Counted from the first letter of the stretch, positions 16,045-25,911 are shown. The stretch is 64,000 bases of DNA from Flavipsychrobacter sp. (GCA_016787265.1 JAEUVF010000010.1:1-64000); one strand, 5' to 3'. Notes: generated by a model not told the origin, from the letters alone. Translations and numbers: made by a program.

Positions 16045-17595
16045 TCACCGGTCGGGTGCCACCGGTCGGGTGAAATAGTAACTCAAGCCTGCAAAAAGGT
16101 AGGATCCATTATGAGCGTAGGTTCCACTGCTGCTAATTCCTGCCTGGTTGAAGACAGTGTATTCACCATCTATTACTTCACTGAAAGAGGCATTGTATTG
16201 AATGAAAAACCGCATCAGCCGGTTGTTCTTCAGTTTCCAGGTACGCCCAAAATCTATGTTGACTGAAATCCACGGTTGTGCATCATTGTTAGGATAGAGT
16301 ATTTGTTCCGCAACCTTTCTATTGTTTCCCTCAACATCCGGTTCCAGAATAGCATGAAACTCCAGGTCCGGGGCTGTACTGTAATTCAATTGCAATCCCG
16401 AACTGACAGAATAATAGGAAGCTGGTCTGTTGCTGAATCTTTTTTCAAGTGCCAGTGGTAATACCAACACCAGATCATTTACCTGTGTTGCTCTCCTCTT
16501 AAGGGAAATCGCTTGCTGCAGGGGTGGTGAAAATTCAGTCTTGCTTTTCTCAAGGGAAAAATTTCTACCGGTTAATACAGCACCGATCCCTGTCAATATG
16601 GAAACAGATTGTGTGAGAGGCAGATTCAGTTTTGCCTGAACGCCAAAGCCGAAACATGCATTCGCGTCCCATTCCTTTCTGCCAGCCGTTACCGTGGTTT
16701 TTGCTGCAAAGGAATATACGCTGCCTGCTGTCAGGAGAATGGCCTTGGTGTTTTTTATTTCTTTGTTGCCTGATTCCATTTCTATTACTGAGCCTTGGTT
16801 GTTTCTTATTCGGGCCTCGGAATTTCTCTTAAGTGAATATATTGCTTCAATACCGAATCCAATTAAGCGATTGGAAAACACCCCTGTTGATATACCTGTT
16901 GCGGGAAGTTCGGTTGCATAATTTCCAACTACGACTTTACTAAGCGGGAGCGTTGCATAGGCGCCGAGGCGCCAGGATTGATTCCCGTATTTTCTGAAAC
17001 CTGCAGCAACTCTTGTTGATGGCCATACTCCTTTTTGTTTATCAGGATCTGTTTCAAAAACTTTAATCAGCTCTCCATTTTCTTTATCGTAAAAGTGGCT
17101 CTCTATTGGGGCTTTAGCTGCCAAATTAAAAGAGAGGGAAGCGCCCATCTGGAAATAGGCTCCTGCTTCTTTAACTCGATCTGTTTCCACCGTTAGGGAT
17201 AGCGGAATTTCCAAACTAAGAATGGTTTGATTATTCTTTAATTTCTCAACTCTTTCACCATAAGCCGGATTAAGCGCATAAAGATCAACGCTGGTTGAAA
17301 CAGCAGCTCTCGTATATCCAATTTGAATTCCGGTTTGCCAGGACCAGTTTTTATCAATTGGTTTTCTGTATCCATAACCTGCCAGAATGTGGAGTTGAGG
17401 TTGACTGGTAACGCTTTTTTCACCATTGGTTCTGCTGAATTCAGTTCTTTCAGTTAATCCTGATTGGAAAATAATTTCTCTTGAGGGAAGCTGGCAAAAA
17501 GTTCTACTATCAAAATAAAAAAATCCAATAAGCAAGGCTAAACATATCCGAATCTGATATCGGCCATTTGGCAAACTAATTGGCCTTCGGATCAT
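16045..17595 (-). CDS. predicted outer-membrane beta-barrel protein, unknown
   Basis: I use the ATG at 17595 (516 aa), which gives a signal peptide (IRICLALLIGFFYFDSRTFCQ); the frame extends 30 codons further upstream. The body shows alternating beta strands, repeated Gly/Tyr motifs (YSFAAKTTVT, FAGLSYYF) and two similar halves, consistent with a porin-like barrel. I recognise no specific family. The native C-terminal aromatic YYF is followed by TRPVAPDR encoded by a REP-like repeat at 16046-16072, so the repeat now supplies the last residues and the stop codon. That tail could disturb barrel-assembly recognition. Confidence 0.6.
   Translation of the reverse strand: MIRRPISLPNGRYQIRICLALLIGFFYFDSRTFCQLPSREIIFQSGLTERTEFSRTNGEKSVTSQPQLHILAGYGYRKPIDKNWSWQTGIQIGYTRAAVSTSVDLYALNPAYGERVEKLKNNQTILSLEIPLSLTVETDRVKEAGAYFQMGASLSFNLAAKAPIESHFYDKENGELIKVFETDPDKQKGVWPSTRVAAGFRKYGNQSWRLGAYATLPLSKVVVGNYATELPATGISTGVFSNRLIGFGIEAIYSLKRNSEARIRNNQGSVIEMESGNKEIKNTKAILLTAGSVYSFAAKTTVTAGRKEWDANACFGFGVQAKLNLPLTQSVSILTGIGAVLTGRNFSLEKSKTEFSPPLQQAISLKRRATQVNDLVLVLPLALEKRFSNRPASYYSVSSGLQLNYSTAPDLEFHAILEPDVEGNNRKVAEQILYPNNDAQPWISVNIDFGRTWKLKNNRLMRFFIQYNASFSEVIDGEYTVFNQAGISSSGTYAHNGSYLFAGLSYYFTRPVAPDR
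16046..16072. repeat. REP-like repeat, two direct copies
   Basis: CACCGGTCGGGTG occurs at 16046-16058 and 16060-16072, period 14. It overlaps the 3' end of the beta-barrel gene. Confidence 0.8.
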
Positions 17596-17682
17596 ACTGA
17601 ATAGAATTAGGTTTGATCTCCCAAGAAACAAAGCATTCAACAATCCTGCAATACTACTTATCGGTAGTATCTGTCTTATCCT

Positions 17683-17723
17683 CACCCGACCGGTGGCACC
17701 GGTCGGGTGCCACCGGTCGGGTG
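17683..17723. repeat. REP-like repeat, three copies with inversion
   Basis: CACCCGACCGGTG at 17683-17695 is followed by its inverse CACCGGTCGGGTG at 17697-17709 and 17711-17723. The inverted pair can form a long GC-rich hairpin. It lies just downstream of the PQQ dehydrogenase gene, before the beta-barrel gene. Confidence 0.85.
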
Positions 17724-17726
17724 AGA

Positions 17727-19880
17727 TTAGGGAAGTGCAAAGGCAACATACCCATCATTCCCTTTCTTGCCGAGTTTGCCACCACCACAGGCGATGACCA
17801 GATATTGTTTTCCTGCAACCATGTAAACAGATGGAGTGGCGAAACCAGGTGCCGGCAAATCAGCCTCCCATAGTACAACACCGGTTCTTTTATTGTAGGC
17901 ACGAATCTTACTATCGCTGCTGGCGGCAATGAATACGAGTCCGCCTGCTGTTACAACCGGACCTCCATAATTCTCTGTGCCTGTCTCTAGTCCCTTTTCC
18001 TTTAACTCAGGATATACACCCAATGGTTTCTTCCAGGCAATTTTTCCGCTGTTGAGATCAATAGCATTCAAAGTTCCCCAGGGTGGTGAAACCGCGGGAT
18101 AACCTTCCGGCGTCAGAAACTTATGATAACCGGTACCAACATAAGGCAATTTAAAATAGTCGTCGCCAGGTGCGGAAAACACTTCAAATGCAGCTCTGCC
18201 CGCTTGCTTATCTCCCAACAAAAAAACAGCTAATGCTTTTTTCTCCGACTCTGTTAAATAAGCAAAGGATGGCATCATACGCCGGCCGGAATGCAGGAGC
18301 GCTATCAAATCAGCTTCTTTGTATTTTTTTTCAATACCAATTAAAGAGGGATTATTTCCTCCTCCTTTTCGATCCGCACCATGACAGGCAATACAGGGTC
18401 CATTAAAAATCCGGTTGCCCGCTTCCCAAAGCGTTTCCTTTTTCACCGGCTCCGGCTTTTTATCTATGAGTGTCAGGATCCAGGGCATTTCATTGGCATT
18501 CACATAGAGCAAACCAGATGCTGGATCATAGGCAGGTCCGCCCCATTCAGCACCCCCATCAAAGCCAGGAAAAATAATCGTTCCCTGTTTGGAGGGTGGA
18601 GCATACATATGATCATGACGGGTGGAAAGAAATCGTTTTTTGATACTATCCTGTGAGGCAGGCGGTACTATATTATTCAGATCCTTTTCGGTTATTCCTT
18701 GCCGTACGAAGGGCTCCTGGAAGAGCGGCCTGGGCTGGGTAGGAGAGAGGACTTCCCCTTTCAAATCGGAGTCCACCGGAACAGCTGCTTCTTCAATTGG
18801 ATAAATCGGCTCACCTGTTACGCGATCTAACAGGAAGGTATAACCGGTTTTAGTCACTTGTGCCAGCGCATCAATTTTTCTTCCTTCTTTTTCAATGGTC
18901 AGCAATACCGGCGCTGTAGGCAGATCCCGGTCCCATACATCATGATGCACGGTCTGAAAATGCCAGAGGCGCTTTCCGGTTGCTGCATCCAGGGCGATTA
19001 TACTGTTGGCATAGAGGTTGTTGCCTAATCGTTTTCCTCCATAGAAATCATACACAGCAGATCCGGTTGGAACATACACAATGCCTCTTTTTTCATCCAT
19101 ACTGAAACCGGCCCAGGCATTGGCGCCCCCAACATAGTTGTAGGCCAGGTTGTCTTCCCAGGTTTCAAATCCCGGTTCACCCGGCTGTGGGATGGTGTGA
19201 AAGATCCAGCGCCGCTCACCTGTGTGAACATCATAAGCGCGTATATGTCCGGGTGCCGCTTTTGATTCCTCCGCCACCCGCATGCCTACAATGATCAGGT
19301 CTTTGTAAATGATACCCGGACTCGTTCCTGCCACATACAAATCGGCCGCATCGCGGTCCAGGCCTTCGCGCAAATCAATTTTACCAGCGCGGCCAAAACT
19401 GCGTACAGGCTTTCCCGTGAGGGCATCAATACAATACAATTTGGAATTGGCGGAATAGAACAGCAGTTGTTCATCGCCGTTGGTATACATGGCCAGTCCG
19501 CGTGCAATGTTGAAAGAAAAATAGCCTTCCCCTTTTATTTCTTCCCCTACACTATCCATAACCGGATCATATACCCAGCGTTGTTGGCCGGTAGCTGCAT
19601 CCAGCGCAAAGAGTTTGAGTTTAGGCGATATACCATAAAGCACGTCCTTCACCACAAGGGGGTTGACCTGGATCTGGGTGGAAGAATCTGCATCTCCGGT
19701 GCGGTATTCCCAGGCCTGTTGTAATAACTGCACATTGGAAGTATCAATCTGGGCGGCTGCCGAATAGCGGTTATTCTCCTTCGACCCGCCATACACCGGC
19801 CAGTTGAGGTTGGAGGACTGCTGTGAACAGGCTCCTGCCAGGAATGCAATCAGGCTAAGAGCCCGAAGGGATTTCTTCAT
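17727..19880 (-). CDS. PQQ-dependent dehydrogenase with internal cytochrome c domain, lipoprotein
   Basis: The protein is 717 aa from the ATG at 19880 (MKKSLRALS). The signal ends in FLAGAC, a lipobox, so it is probably anchored by lipid in the periplasm. It forms a quinoprotein beta-propeller: NWPVYGGSKENNRYS near residue 25, repeated LDAATGxxxW strands, and WGTLNAIDLNSGKIAW late. Between blades, about residues 480-570, is a c-type cytochrome domain with the CIACH heme motif and a MMPSF methionine ligand region. Membrane glucose or alcohol dehydrogenases of this type oxidise the substrate with PQQ and pass electrons to the heme. Substrate not deducible. REP-like repeats flank both ends. Confidence 0.88.
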   Translation of the reverse strand: MKKSLRALSLIAFLAGACSQQSSNLNWPVYGGSKENNRYSAAAQIDTSNVQLLQQAWEYRTGDADSSTQIQVNPLVVKDVLYGISPKLKLFALDAATGQQRWVYDPVMDSVGEEIKGEGYFSFNIARGLAMYTNGDEQLLFYSANSKLYCIDALTGKPVRSFGRAGKIDLREGLDRDAADLYVAGTSPGIIYKDLIIVGMRVAEESKAAPGHIRAYDVHTGERRWIFHTIPQPGEPGFETWEDNLAYNYVGGANAWAGFSMDEKRGIVYVPTGSAVYDFYGGKRLGNNLYANSIIALDAATGKRLWHFQTVHHDVWDRDLPTAPVLLTIEKEGRKIDALAQVTKTGYTFLLDRVTGEPIYPIEEAAVPVDSDLKGEVLSPTQPRPLFQEPFVRQGITEKDLNNIVPPASQDSIKKRFLSTRHDHMYAPPSKQGTIIFPGFDGGAEWGGPAYDPASGLLYVNANEMPWILTLIDKKPEPVKKETLWEAGNRIFNGPCIACHGADRKGGGNNPSLIGIEKKYKEADLIALLHSGRRMMPSFAYLTESEKKALAVFLLGDKQAGRAAFEVFSAPGDDYFKLPYVGTGYHKFLTPEGYPAVSPPWGTLNAIDLNSGKIAWKKPLGVYPELKEKGLETGTENYGGPVVTAGGLVFIAASSDSKIRAYNKRTGVVLWEADLPAPGFATPSVYMVAGKQYLVIACGGGKLGKKGNDGYVAFALP

Positions 19881-19899
19881 TCCCCTAATATACATCACT

Positions 19900-19912
19900 C
19901 ACCCGACCGGTG
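19900..19912. repeat. REP-like repeat, single copy
   Basis: One CACCCGACCGGTG lies in the short gap between the PQQ dehydrogenase start and the recQ stop codon. Confidence 0.75.
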
Positions 19913-19935
19913 GCACTCCACCAAAGGAGGATGAA

Positions 19936-22233
19936 TTACATACCGTATTGAGCAAGGAACTTAATCCGCATGATCTTCAGCTGCTCCCAGGAGTAATTAC
20001 TGTCAGACATTTCTTCCTGCGCCACCTGCAATGATGAAGTCTCGCAGCTTTTGAAATAGTCGAGTATCTCTTCCTGATCGTATTCATCCAGCATTTCATC
20101 TATGGCATAATCCAGGTTCAGCTTGGTACCGCTGGCCGCGATGGTTTCCATCTCTTCCAGCAAGGCATCGAGCCGAAGCTCTTTGTTCTTCGCGATAGTC
20201 TCCAGCGGAATACGTTTATCCGTTTGTTGAATGATATAAACTTTCAGGCCGCTCTTGTTCACCACACTTTTCATCACAAACTCATCCGGCTTCTCGATAT
20301 TATTATCCTCCACATATTTCGCAATCAGCTCCACAAAGGGTTTGCCATAACGAATCGCTTTCCCCTTACTCACGCCCTGGCATTTATCCAGCTCCGATAC
20401 CTCAGTAGGGTAGAGGGTTGCCATATCCTGCAGCGATGTTTCCAGGAAGATCACAAAAGGTGGCAGGCCTTTTTTCTTGGCTTCCTTTTGACGTAATTCC
20501 TTCAGCATCTCAAACAGCTTTTCATCCACTGCAGACACTGCGCCACCGGTTTCTACTCCTTCCTCATCATCTTCGTTGGCCTCTTCATAGAGGTTATTCA
20601 ACACAATCTTGAAACTCTTCGGCTTTTTGATAAATGCCTCACCAGCTTTGGAGAGTTTCAACACACCATATTCTTCAATATCCTTCGTCAAATATCCTCC
20701 CAGTAATAACTGCCGGATCAGTGTACTCCAGTAATGATCGGGCTGATCCTTCCCTGCTCCAAATTCATCCAGGCCATTGTGGCGGTACATCTGGATCTGG
20801 GGAGTCATCCGGCCAATCATCACACTCACGGTATAGTCGGTTGCAAAACTTTCATTGAGTTTCTTCACCAGCTTAAGCACTTTTACGGCATTGTCCTTCG
20901 CTTCCACCTGCTCTTTGGGATGTTTACAGTTATCACAACCGCCACAATTTTCCTGTGTCCACTCTTCTCCGAAATAACTCAGCAGGATCTTACGACGACA
21001 AACACCGCTCTCTGCATAAGCCACGGTTTCATTGATCAACTGCGCACCTACTTCCCGTTCACTCAGGGGTTTATCCCGCATCAGGTGTTCCAGTTTAGCC
21101 ACATCCTTATGCGAATAATAAAGAATACAATGTCCTTCCAGTCCATCCCGACCAGCACGACCGGTTTCCTGGTAATAGTTTTCAATACTCTTGGGAATAT
21201 TATAATGAATCACAAAGCGCACATCCGGCTTGTCGATACCCATTCCAAAAGCGATGGTTGCCACAATCACCTGGGTATCCTCATTAAGGAATTTATCCTG
21301 GCGTTCGGCCCGCAGTTTGGAATCCAGGCCGGCATGATAAGCAACTGCCTTGATGCCATTCGCCACCAGCACATCGGCCAGTTCTTCTGTGGTCTTGCGG
21401 TTAAGAGTATAAATGATGCCACTTTTACCTTTATTCTGAACAATGTATTTAACCATGTTCCGGATCGTCTGATCCTTCTTGATCTTGGGCTGGATCTCGT
21501 AGTAAAGATTATTCCGGTTGAAGGAAGAAATAAAGATCTCCGGATTCCGCAGTCCTAGGTTCTTCACAATATCACTCTGCACTTTTGGGGTAGCAGTTGC
21601 TGTCAGGGCGATGACCGGTATCTTATCATTGATCTCGTCCATCATTTCACGCAGGCGGCGGTATTCAGGTCTGAAATCATGGCCCCATTCCGAAATACAG
21701 TGTGCCTCATCCACCGCGAAAAAACTGATCTCCAGGTCGCGGAACAGTTCCAGGTTCTCAGCCTTGGTCAGGGTTTCGGGAGCCACGTATAACATTTTGG
21801 TATGGCCCTGCTGAAGGTCGTCATGAACTTCACGAATTTCTTTTTTGGTGAGCGTGGAGTTCAGAAAATGCGCCACATCATCCTTACTGCTATACCCTCT
21901 CACCAGGTCTACCTGGTTTTTCATCAGGGCAATGAGGGGAGATACGATGATCGCCACACCTGGCATCATCATGGCCGGAAGCTGGTAACAAAGACTTTTA
22001 CCTCCGCCCGTGGGCATGATCACAAACGTATCGCGACCCGCCATCAGGTTTTCGATGATGGCTTCCTGTTGTCCTTTGAAACCTTTGAATCCGAAATATT
22101 CCTGTAAGGAGTCGGAAAGAGATAGACTCCCGTTATGAGGAGCGGCGGCCTTTTTTTTGGTGGCGGCTTTGGCCGGTTTTGCAGCAACTGACTTGGCAGT
22201 GGTGGTTTTCCGGGATTTTGATGATGTTGACAT
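19936..22233 (-). CDS. recQ: ATP-dependent DNA helicase RecQ
   Basis: The protein is 765 aa. The N-terminal 35 residues are a Lys/Ala-rich, probably disordered extension. The helicase core has the Walker A box MPTGGGKS near residue 76, the DExH-type box AVDEAHCISEWGHDFRPEYRRL, and motif VI ETGRAGRDG. The zinc-binding region follows (CRRKILLSYFGE, NCGGCDNC), then RQC, and an HRDC-like domain around 580-660. RecQ is a 3'-5' helicase for recombination and stalled forks. The C-terminal 100 residues beyond HRDC are acidic and helical, as in long Bacteroidota RecQ proteins. Confidence 0.95.
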   Translation of the reverse strand: MSTSSKSRKTTTAKSVAAKPAKAATKKKAAAPHNGSLSLSDSLQEYFGFKGFKGQQEAIIENLMAGRDTFVIMPTGGGKSLCYQLPAMMMPGVAIIVSPLIALMKNQVDLVRGYSSKDDVAHFLNSTLTKKEIREVHDDLQQGHTKMLYVAPETLTKAENLELFRDLEISFFAVDEAHCISEWGHDFRPEYRRLREMMDEINDKIPVIALTATATPKVQSDIVKNLGLRNPEIFISSFNRNNLYYEIQPKIKKDQTIRNMVKYIVQNKGKSGIIYTLNRKTTEELADVLVANGIKAVAYHAGLDSKLRAERQDKFLNEDTQVIVATIAFGMGIDKPDVRFVIHYNIPKSIENYYQETGRAGRDGLEGHCILYYSHKDVAKLEHLMRDKPLSEREVGAQLINETVAYAESGVCRRKILLSYFGEEWTQENCGGCDNCKHPKEQVEAKDNAVKVLKLVKKLNESFATDYTVSVMIGRMTPQIQMYRHNGLDEFGAGKDQPDHYWSTLIRQLLLGGYLTKDIEEYGVLKLSKAGEAFIKKPKSFKIVLNNLYEEANEDDEEGVETGGAVSAVDEKLFEMLKELRQKEAKKKGLPPFVIFLETSLQDMATLYPTEVSELDKCQGVSKGKAIRYGKPFVELIAKYVEDNNIEKPDEFVMKSVVNKSGLKVYIIQQTDKRIPLETIAKNKELRLDALLEEMETIAASGTKLNLDYAIDEMLDEYDQEEILDYFKSCETSSLQVAQEEMSDSNYSWEQLKIMRIKFLAQYGM

Positions 22234-22394
22234 GTCCTTATATTTTCAATCTCACTTGAAGCAGAACTCTCATAAGTTAACGAAAAACTGGCAGTGGATT
22301 TGGTCCTTTTTCGAAGGGGATGCGAAATTACTGAAAATAAGGGGTGAAAAACACCCGAAATTGTTAATACCGAACGCTCCTTAGCCAAATCTCC

Positions 22395-22402
22395 TATTTT
22401 TG
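22395..22402 (+). promoter_or_regulatory. TAnnTTTG -7 box of kdsD
   Basis: TATTTTTG is a perfect match to the Bacteroidota -7 consensus and lies 11 bases before the ATG at 22414, predicting a very short leader. I see no clear TTG -33 box at standard spacing. Confidence 0.55.
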
Positions 22403-22413
22403 TGCCGCCTGAT

Positions 22414-23382
22414 ATGAATACGGAACAAATTCTGGCCGTCGGCCGCCGAACTGTTGAATTGGAAACCCGCTCTGTGGAAGGGTTACAAGCCTATCTGAAC
22501 GAGGATTTCGCACAGGCGGTTCAGGCAATCTTCCACTGTAAAGGAAGGATGGTTGTCAGCGGTATTGGCAAAAGCGCGATTGTAGCCCAAAAGATTGTTG
22601 CTACCCTCAATTCCACCGGCACCCCGGCACTCTTTCTTCATGCTGCAGATGCCATCCATGGAGACCTGGGCATGGTTCAGGAAGCTGATATCGTATTGAT
22701 TATCAGCAAGAGTGGTGAAAGTCCGGAAATCAAAGTGCTGGTTCCACTGATCAAAAATTTTGGCAATCAACTGATTGGAATGGTCGGACAAACACAGTCC
22801 TTCCTGGCGCAACAGGCTGATTTTGTGCTAAATACCACGGTTTCGAAAGAGGCCTGTCCCAATAACCTGGCACCCACCAGCAGTACCACGGCACAAATGG
22901 TGATGGGCGATGCTTTGGCTGTTTGCCTGATGGAAATGAAGGGTTTTAACGGACAGGACTTTGCCAAATTCCATCCGGGAGGAAATCTGGGTAAGCGGCT
23001 TTATTTAAGGGTAAAAGACCTGTATGTCCAGAACCAGCGCCCGCAAATTTCGCCGGAAGCAGCGCTGAAGGAAATCATTATCTCCATCTCCGGCAGCCGG
23101 CTGGGGGTAACCGTTGTAACGGATTTCAGCCAGAAAGTGCTTGGCGTAATCACTGATGGAGACCTTCGGCGCATGCTGGAAAAGGAAGCTGAGCTCACCA
23201 GTGTGCGGGCGGAAAAAATCATGACACGCAACCCCAAACAGATCGGTCCGGATGCCATGGCAATCGAGGCCCTGGATCTTCTCCGGAAACACGATATCAC
23301 ACAATTAGTAGTAGTTGACACAAATCAGCACTATCTTGGCGTTTTACATTTACACGACCTAATAAAAGAAGGCCTTTTATAA
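22414..23382 (+). CDS. kdsD: D-arabinose-5-phosphate isomerase (KpsF/GutQ family)
   Basis: The protein is 322 aa from the ATG at 22414; a GTG four codons earlier overlaps the -7 promoter box and is unlikely. The N-terminal SIS domain contains GIGKSAIVAQKIVATLNSTG near residue 50 and IISKSGESPEI near 95; the paired CBS domains occupy about 205-322. It converts ribulose-5-phosphate to arabinose-5-phosphate, the first committed step towards Kdo for lipopolysaccharide. The stop codon overlaps the start of the next gene by one base (TAATG), implying translational coupling. The Kdo cytidylyltransferase kdsB lies 33 kb downstream. Confidence 0.93.
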   Translation: MNTEQILAVGRRTVELETRSVEGLQAYLNEDFAQAVQAIFHCKGRMVVSGIGKSAIVAQKIVATLNSTGTPALFLHAADAIHGDLGMVQEADIVLIISKSGESPEIKVLVPLIKNFGNQLIGMVGQTQSFLAQQADFVLNTTVSKEACPNNLAPTSSTTAQMVMGDALAVCLMEMKGFNGQDFAKFHPGGNLGKRLYLRVKDLYVQNQRPQISPEAALKEIIISISGSRLGVTVVTDFSQKVLGVITDGDLRRMLEKEAELTSVRAEKIMTRNPKQIGPDAMAIEALDLLRKHDITQLVVVDTNQHYLGVLHLHDLIKEGLL

Positions 23383-24464
23383 TGAACAAACATCACTACG
23401 TAGCCATTATGGCCGGAGGAATCGGTAGCCGCTTCTGGCCTATGAGCCGTACGAATTACCCGAAACAGTTCCTGGATATCCTGAATACGGGTAAAACCCT
23501 GATCCAATGGACTTATGATCGATTTGCAGAATTCATTCCGAAAGAAAACATATTTGTTGTTACCTCAGCTGAATATGCTGATATCGTAGCCACACAGTTG
23601 CCTGATCTGCCCGTTACCAATATCCTGGGAGAACCCAGCCGGAAGAATACAGCTCCCTGCATTGCTTATATTTCTTTCAAGCTTGAGCAGATGGACCCCC
23701 AGGCCAGCCTGATTGTGGCTCCCTCTGATCACCTGATCCTGGATACCATCGCTTTCCGTAAGGTTTGCCTGGAAGCACTCAGTTTTGTAAATAAACACAA
23801 CGCATTCATCACGTTAGGAATCAAGCCTACGCACCCGAACACCGGATATGGTTATATCCAGTTTGAGCAGCATGCGATAACGGATAATGTTTTTAAGGTC
23901 AAAACTTTTACAGAAAAGCCCAACCTGGAACTGGCTAAAACATTTGTGGCCAGTGGGGAATTCCTCTGGAATGCCGGAATTTTCATCTGGCAGGTAAAGA
24001 ATATCCTGCCCGCCTTTGAAAAATACCTGCCGGAAATGTATGAAGTGTTTGTGGCAGAAAAAGACAAGTTCAATACCCCGGAAGAAGCAGAAGCACTGGA
24101 AGCTATTTACCCGCAGTGTACCAATATTTCAATTGATTTTGGAATTATGGAAAAGGCTGACAACGTGTATGTTATACCTTCATCCTTCGGCTGGAGCGAC
24201 CTGGGTACCTGGAACAGTGCCTATGATAATTTCGAAAAGGATTACCTGGAAAACGCTGTAGCAGGGAATAATGTTATCGTGATCGATGCCACCAAATGTA
24301 TGGTGCATGTACCGGATGACAAACTGGTTTTGCTACAGGGACTGGATGACCATATCGTTGTAGATACCAAAGACGTATTACTGATTTGCAGAAAAGATAA
24401 AGAGCAGGATATCAAGGAGTATGTAAATGAAGTAAAGCGGAAAAAGGGAGAAAAATATCTGTAA
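23382..24464 (+). CDS. manC: mannose-1-phosphate guanylyltransferase
   Basis: The protein is 360 aa. The nucleotidyltransferase signature MAGGIGSRFWPMSR and the Lys of YPKQF occur within the first 30 residues. FTEKPNLELAKTF near 182 and WNAGIFIWQ near 204 are typical of GDP-mannose pyrophosphorylases. The isomerase domain of bifunctional ManC is absent, as expected for this length. It makes GDP-mannose for surface polysaccharides or glycoproteins. Coupled to kdsD, which suggests a shared role in cell-surface glycan synthesis. An intrinsic terminator follows. Confidence 0.92.
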   Translation: MNKHHYVAIMAGGIGSRFWPMSRTNYPKQFLDILNTGKTLIQWTYDRFAEFIPKENIFVVTSAEYADIVATQLPDLPVTNILGEPSRKNTAPCIAYISFKLEQMDPQASLIVAPSDHLILDTIAFRKVCLEALSFVNKHNAFITLGIKPTHPNTGYGYIQFEQHAITDNVFKVKTFTEKPNLELAKTFVASGEFLWNAGIFIWQVKNILPAFEKYLPEMYEVFVAEKDKFNTPEEAEALEAIYPQCTNISIDFGIMEKADNVYVIPSSFGWSDLGTWNSAYDNFEKDYLENAVAGNNVIVIDATKCMVHVPDDKLVLLQGLDDHIVVDTKDVLLICRKDKEQDIKEYVNEVKRKKGEKYL

Positions 24465-24492
24465 TCGATTTTTACCATTCATAAAAATTAAC

Positions 24493-24526
24493 AAAATGCC
24501 ATGACTCCGAAAGTCCTGGCATTTTT
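24493..24526 (+). terminator. intrinsic terminator after manC
   Basis: AATGCCA-T-GACT pairs with AGTC-C-TGGCATT around a CCGAA loop, one mismatch in the stem, followed by TTTTTGTTTT. Confidence 0.85.
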
Positions 24527-24572
24527 GTTTTACAAGTAACATTGCATTTGGACCATTTATAAACCGCATCCA

Positions 24573-24965
24573 ATGACAAGATATAATTACGCTTCAGGAG
24601 CTCCCTGGGAAGATATTGTCGGATATAGCAGGGCCGTAAAGGTTGGCAATACCATTGAGGTTACCGGAACGGTTGCCATCAATGAGCATAATGAACTGGT
24701 AGGGGCAGATGATGCTTATGCGCAAACCAGTTTTATCATACAAAAGATTGCACGTATTCTGGAGCAGGCCGGTGCCAGTCTCAAGGATGTTGTGCGCACC
24801 CGTTTGTTTGTGACGGATATCAGCCGATGGGAGGAATACGGTCGGGCACATGGAGAATATTTCGGAGCCATCAAACCTTGTACTACCATGGTAGAAGTTA
24901 GCTCTTTAATCGCTCCTGAATACCTGATCGAAATTGAAGCTACTGCGATCATTGCTGCCAATTAG
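24573..24965 (+). CDS. RidA family protein (enamine/imine deaminase)
   Basis: The protein is 130 aa, the normal length. VVRTRLFVTDI near residue 72 carries the conserved Arg that binds substrate carboxylates, and IEIEATAI near 120 carries the conserved Glu. It forms trimers in the cytosol that hydrolyse reactive 2-aminoacrylate-type intermediates. The Rid subgroup is not certain because it is shorter in the N-terminal region than archetypal RidA. It is followed 22 bp later by an AraC regulator, probably in one operon. Confidence 0.88.
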   Translation: MTRYNYASGAPWEDIVGYSRAVKVGNTIEVTGTVAINEHNELVGADDAYAQTSFIIQKIARILEQAGASLKDVVRTRLFVTDISRWEEYGRAHGEYFGAIKPCTTMVEVSSLIAPEYLIEIEATAIIAAN

Positions 24966-24987
24966 AACCAATAAACCTTAAAGAGAA

Positions 24988-25911
24988 ATGCAAAAACAGG
25001 TTGCCTATTACGAAAACCTGGTTGAATCTTTTCGGGATACCAGTGCGCTGGAACCGAATTCACCTTACTTTGATATATTACGATTTGAAGAAATACCGCT
25101 TCGGCTGCAGGATAGCTCAGGCAGCCCTTTCCGGTTGAATGCCTTTGTTGTTGGGCTGGTAACCAATGGAGATTTCAAGCTGAGCATTTCCAATGAAGTA
25201 TATGAGGTAAAGGGAAATCAGCTCTATTTCACTTCACCCTGGCATATCAGGCAATACCTGAACATTGAAAACTGGAATGGATTTCTGATGTTCTTCACGC
25301 CTGATTTTATTTTTCAATATCCACAGGGTGAATACATATTCAGAGAGTTCCGCTATTTCCACACCGAAAACGGAATGATGTTTTCTCCTTCACCGGAACA
25401 GCTTGCCAAATTACATGACCAGATGGAGGCCATGTACTACCTGCTTCGCAGCGATCATCCGGAAAAGCTCAAGATGCTCTTCCACTACCTCAATATATTT
25501 TTATATGAGTGTAAGGATACCATGTCTGAGATGGCTGTTCCCCGAAGTGGACCAAAAGATACTACCATTAATAATTTCCTGCAGGCGCTCAATACCTATT
25601 TTATTGAGTTGAACAAGGGAAAAATGGACAAACCACTTACGCTTAAATACGTGGCGAATGAACTTCACCTGCACCCCACCTATCTGAGCAACCTGCTGAA
25701 ACAACAGACAGGTAAAACCGCAGCCCAGCTGGTTCGGGAACGTCTGATACTGGAAGCACAATCCCTGTTGAAAAACACGGATATGACAGTTGCCGAAGTG
25801 GCCTATTACCTTCATTTTAAAGACAATTCCAATTTTGCCAAGTTTTTCCGTCACCAGGTGGGTATCAGTCCCTCTGATTACCGCGAAAGGGCCAAATTGC
25901 CAAATGAATAA
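24988..25911 (+). CDS. AraC family transcriptional regulator
   Basis: The protein is 307 aa. The N-terminal 180 residues form a cupin-like sensory region (FVVGLVTNGDFKLSI, LYFTSPWHIRQYL). The C-terminal two helix-turn-helix motifs are YVANELHLHPTYLSNLLKQQ near 230 and VAEVAYYLHFKDNSNFAKFF near 275, with the family's final GISPSDYR. The inducer is unknown. It probably acts on the adjacent ridA-like gene or a remote target. Confidence 0.9.
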   Translation: MQKQVAYYENLVESFRDTSALEPNSPYFDILRFEEIPLRLQDSSGSPFRLNAFVVGLVTNGDFKLSISNEVYEVKGNQLYFTSPWHIRQYLNIENWNGFLMFFTPDFIFQYPQGEYIFREFRYFHTENGMMFSPSPEQLAKLHDQMEAMYYLLRSDHPEKLKMLFHYLNIFLYECKDTMSEMAVPRSGPKDTTINNFLQALNTYFIELNKGKMDKPLTLKYVANELHLHPTYLSNLLKQQTGKTAAQLVRERLILEAQSLLKNTDMTVAEVAYYLHFKDNSNFAKFFRHQVGISPSDYRERAKLPNE

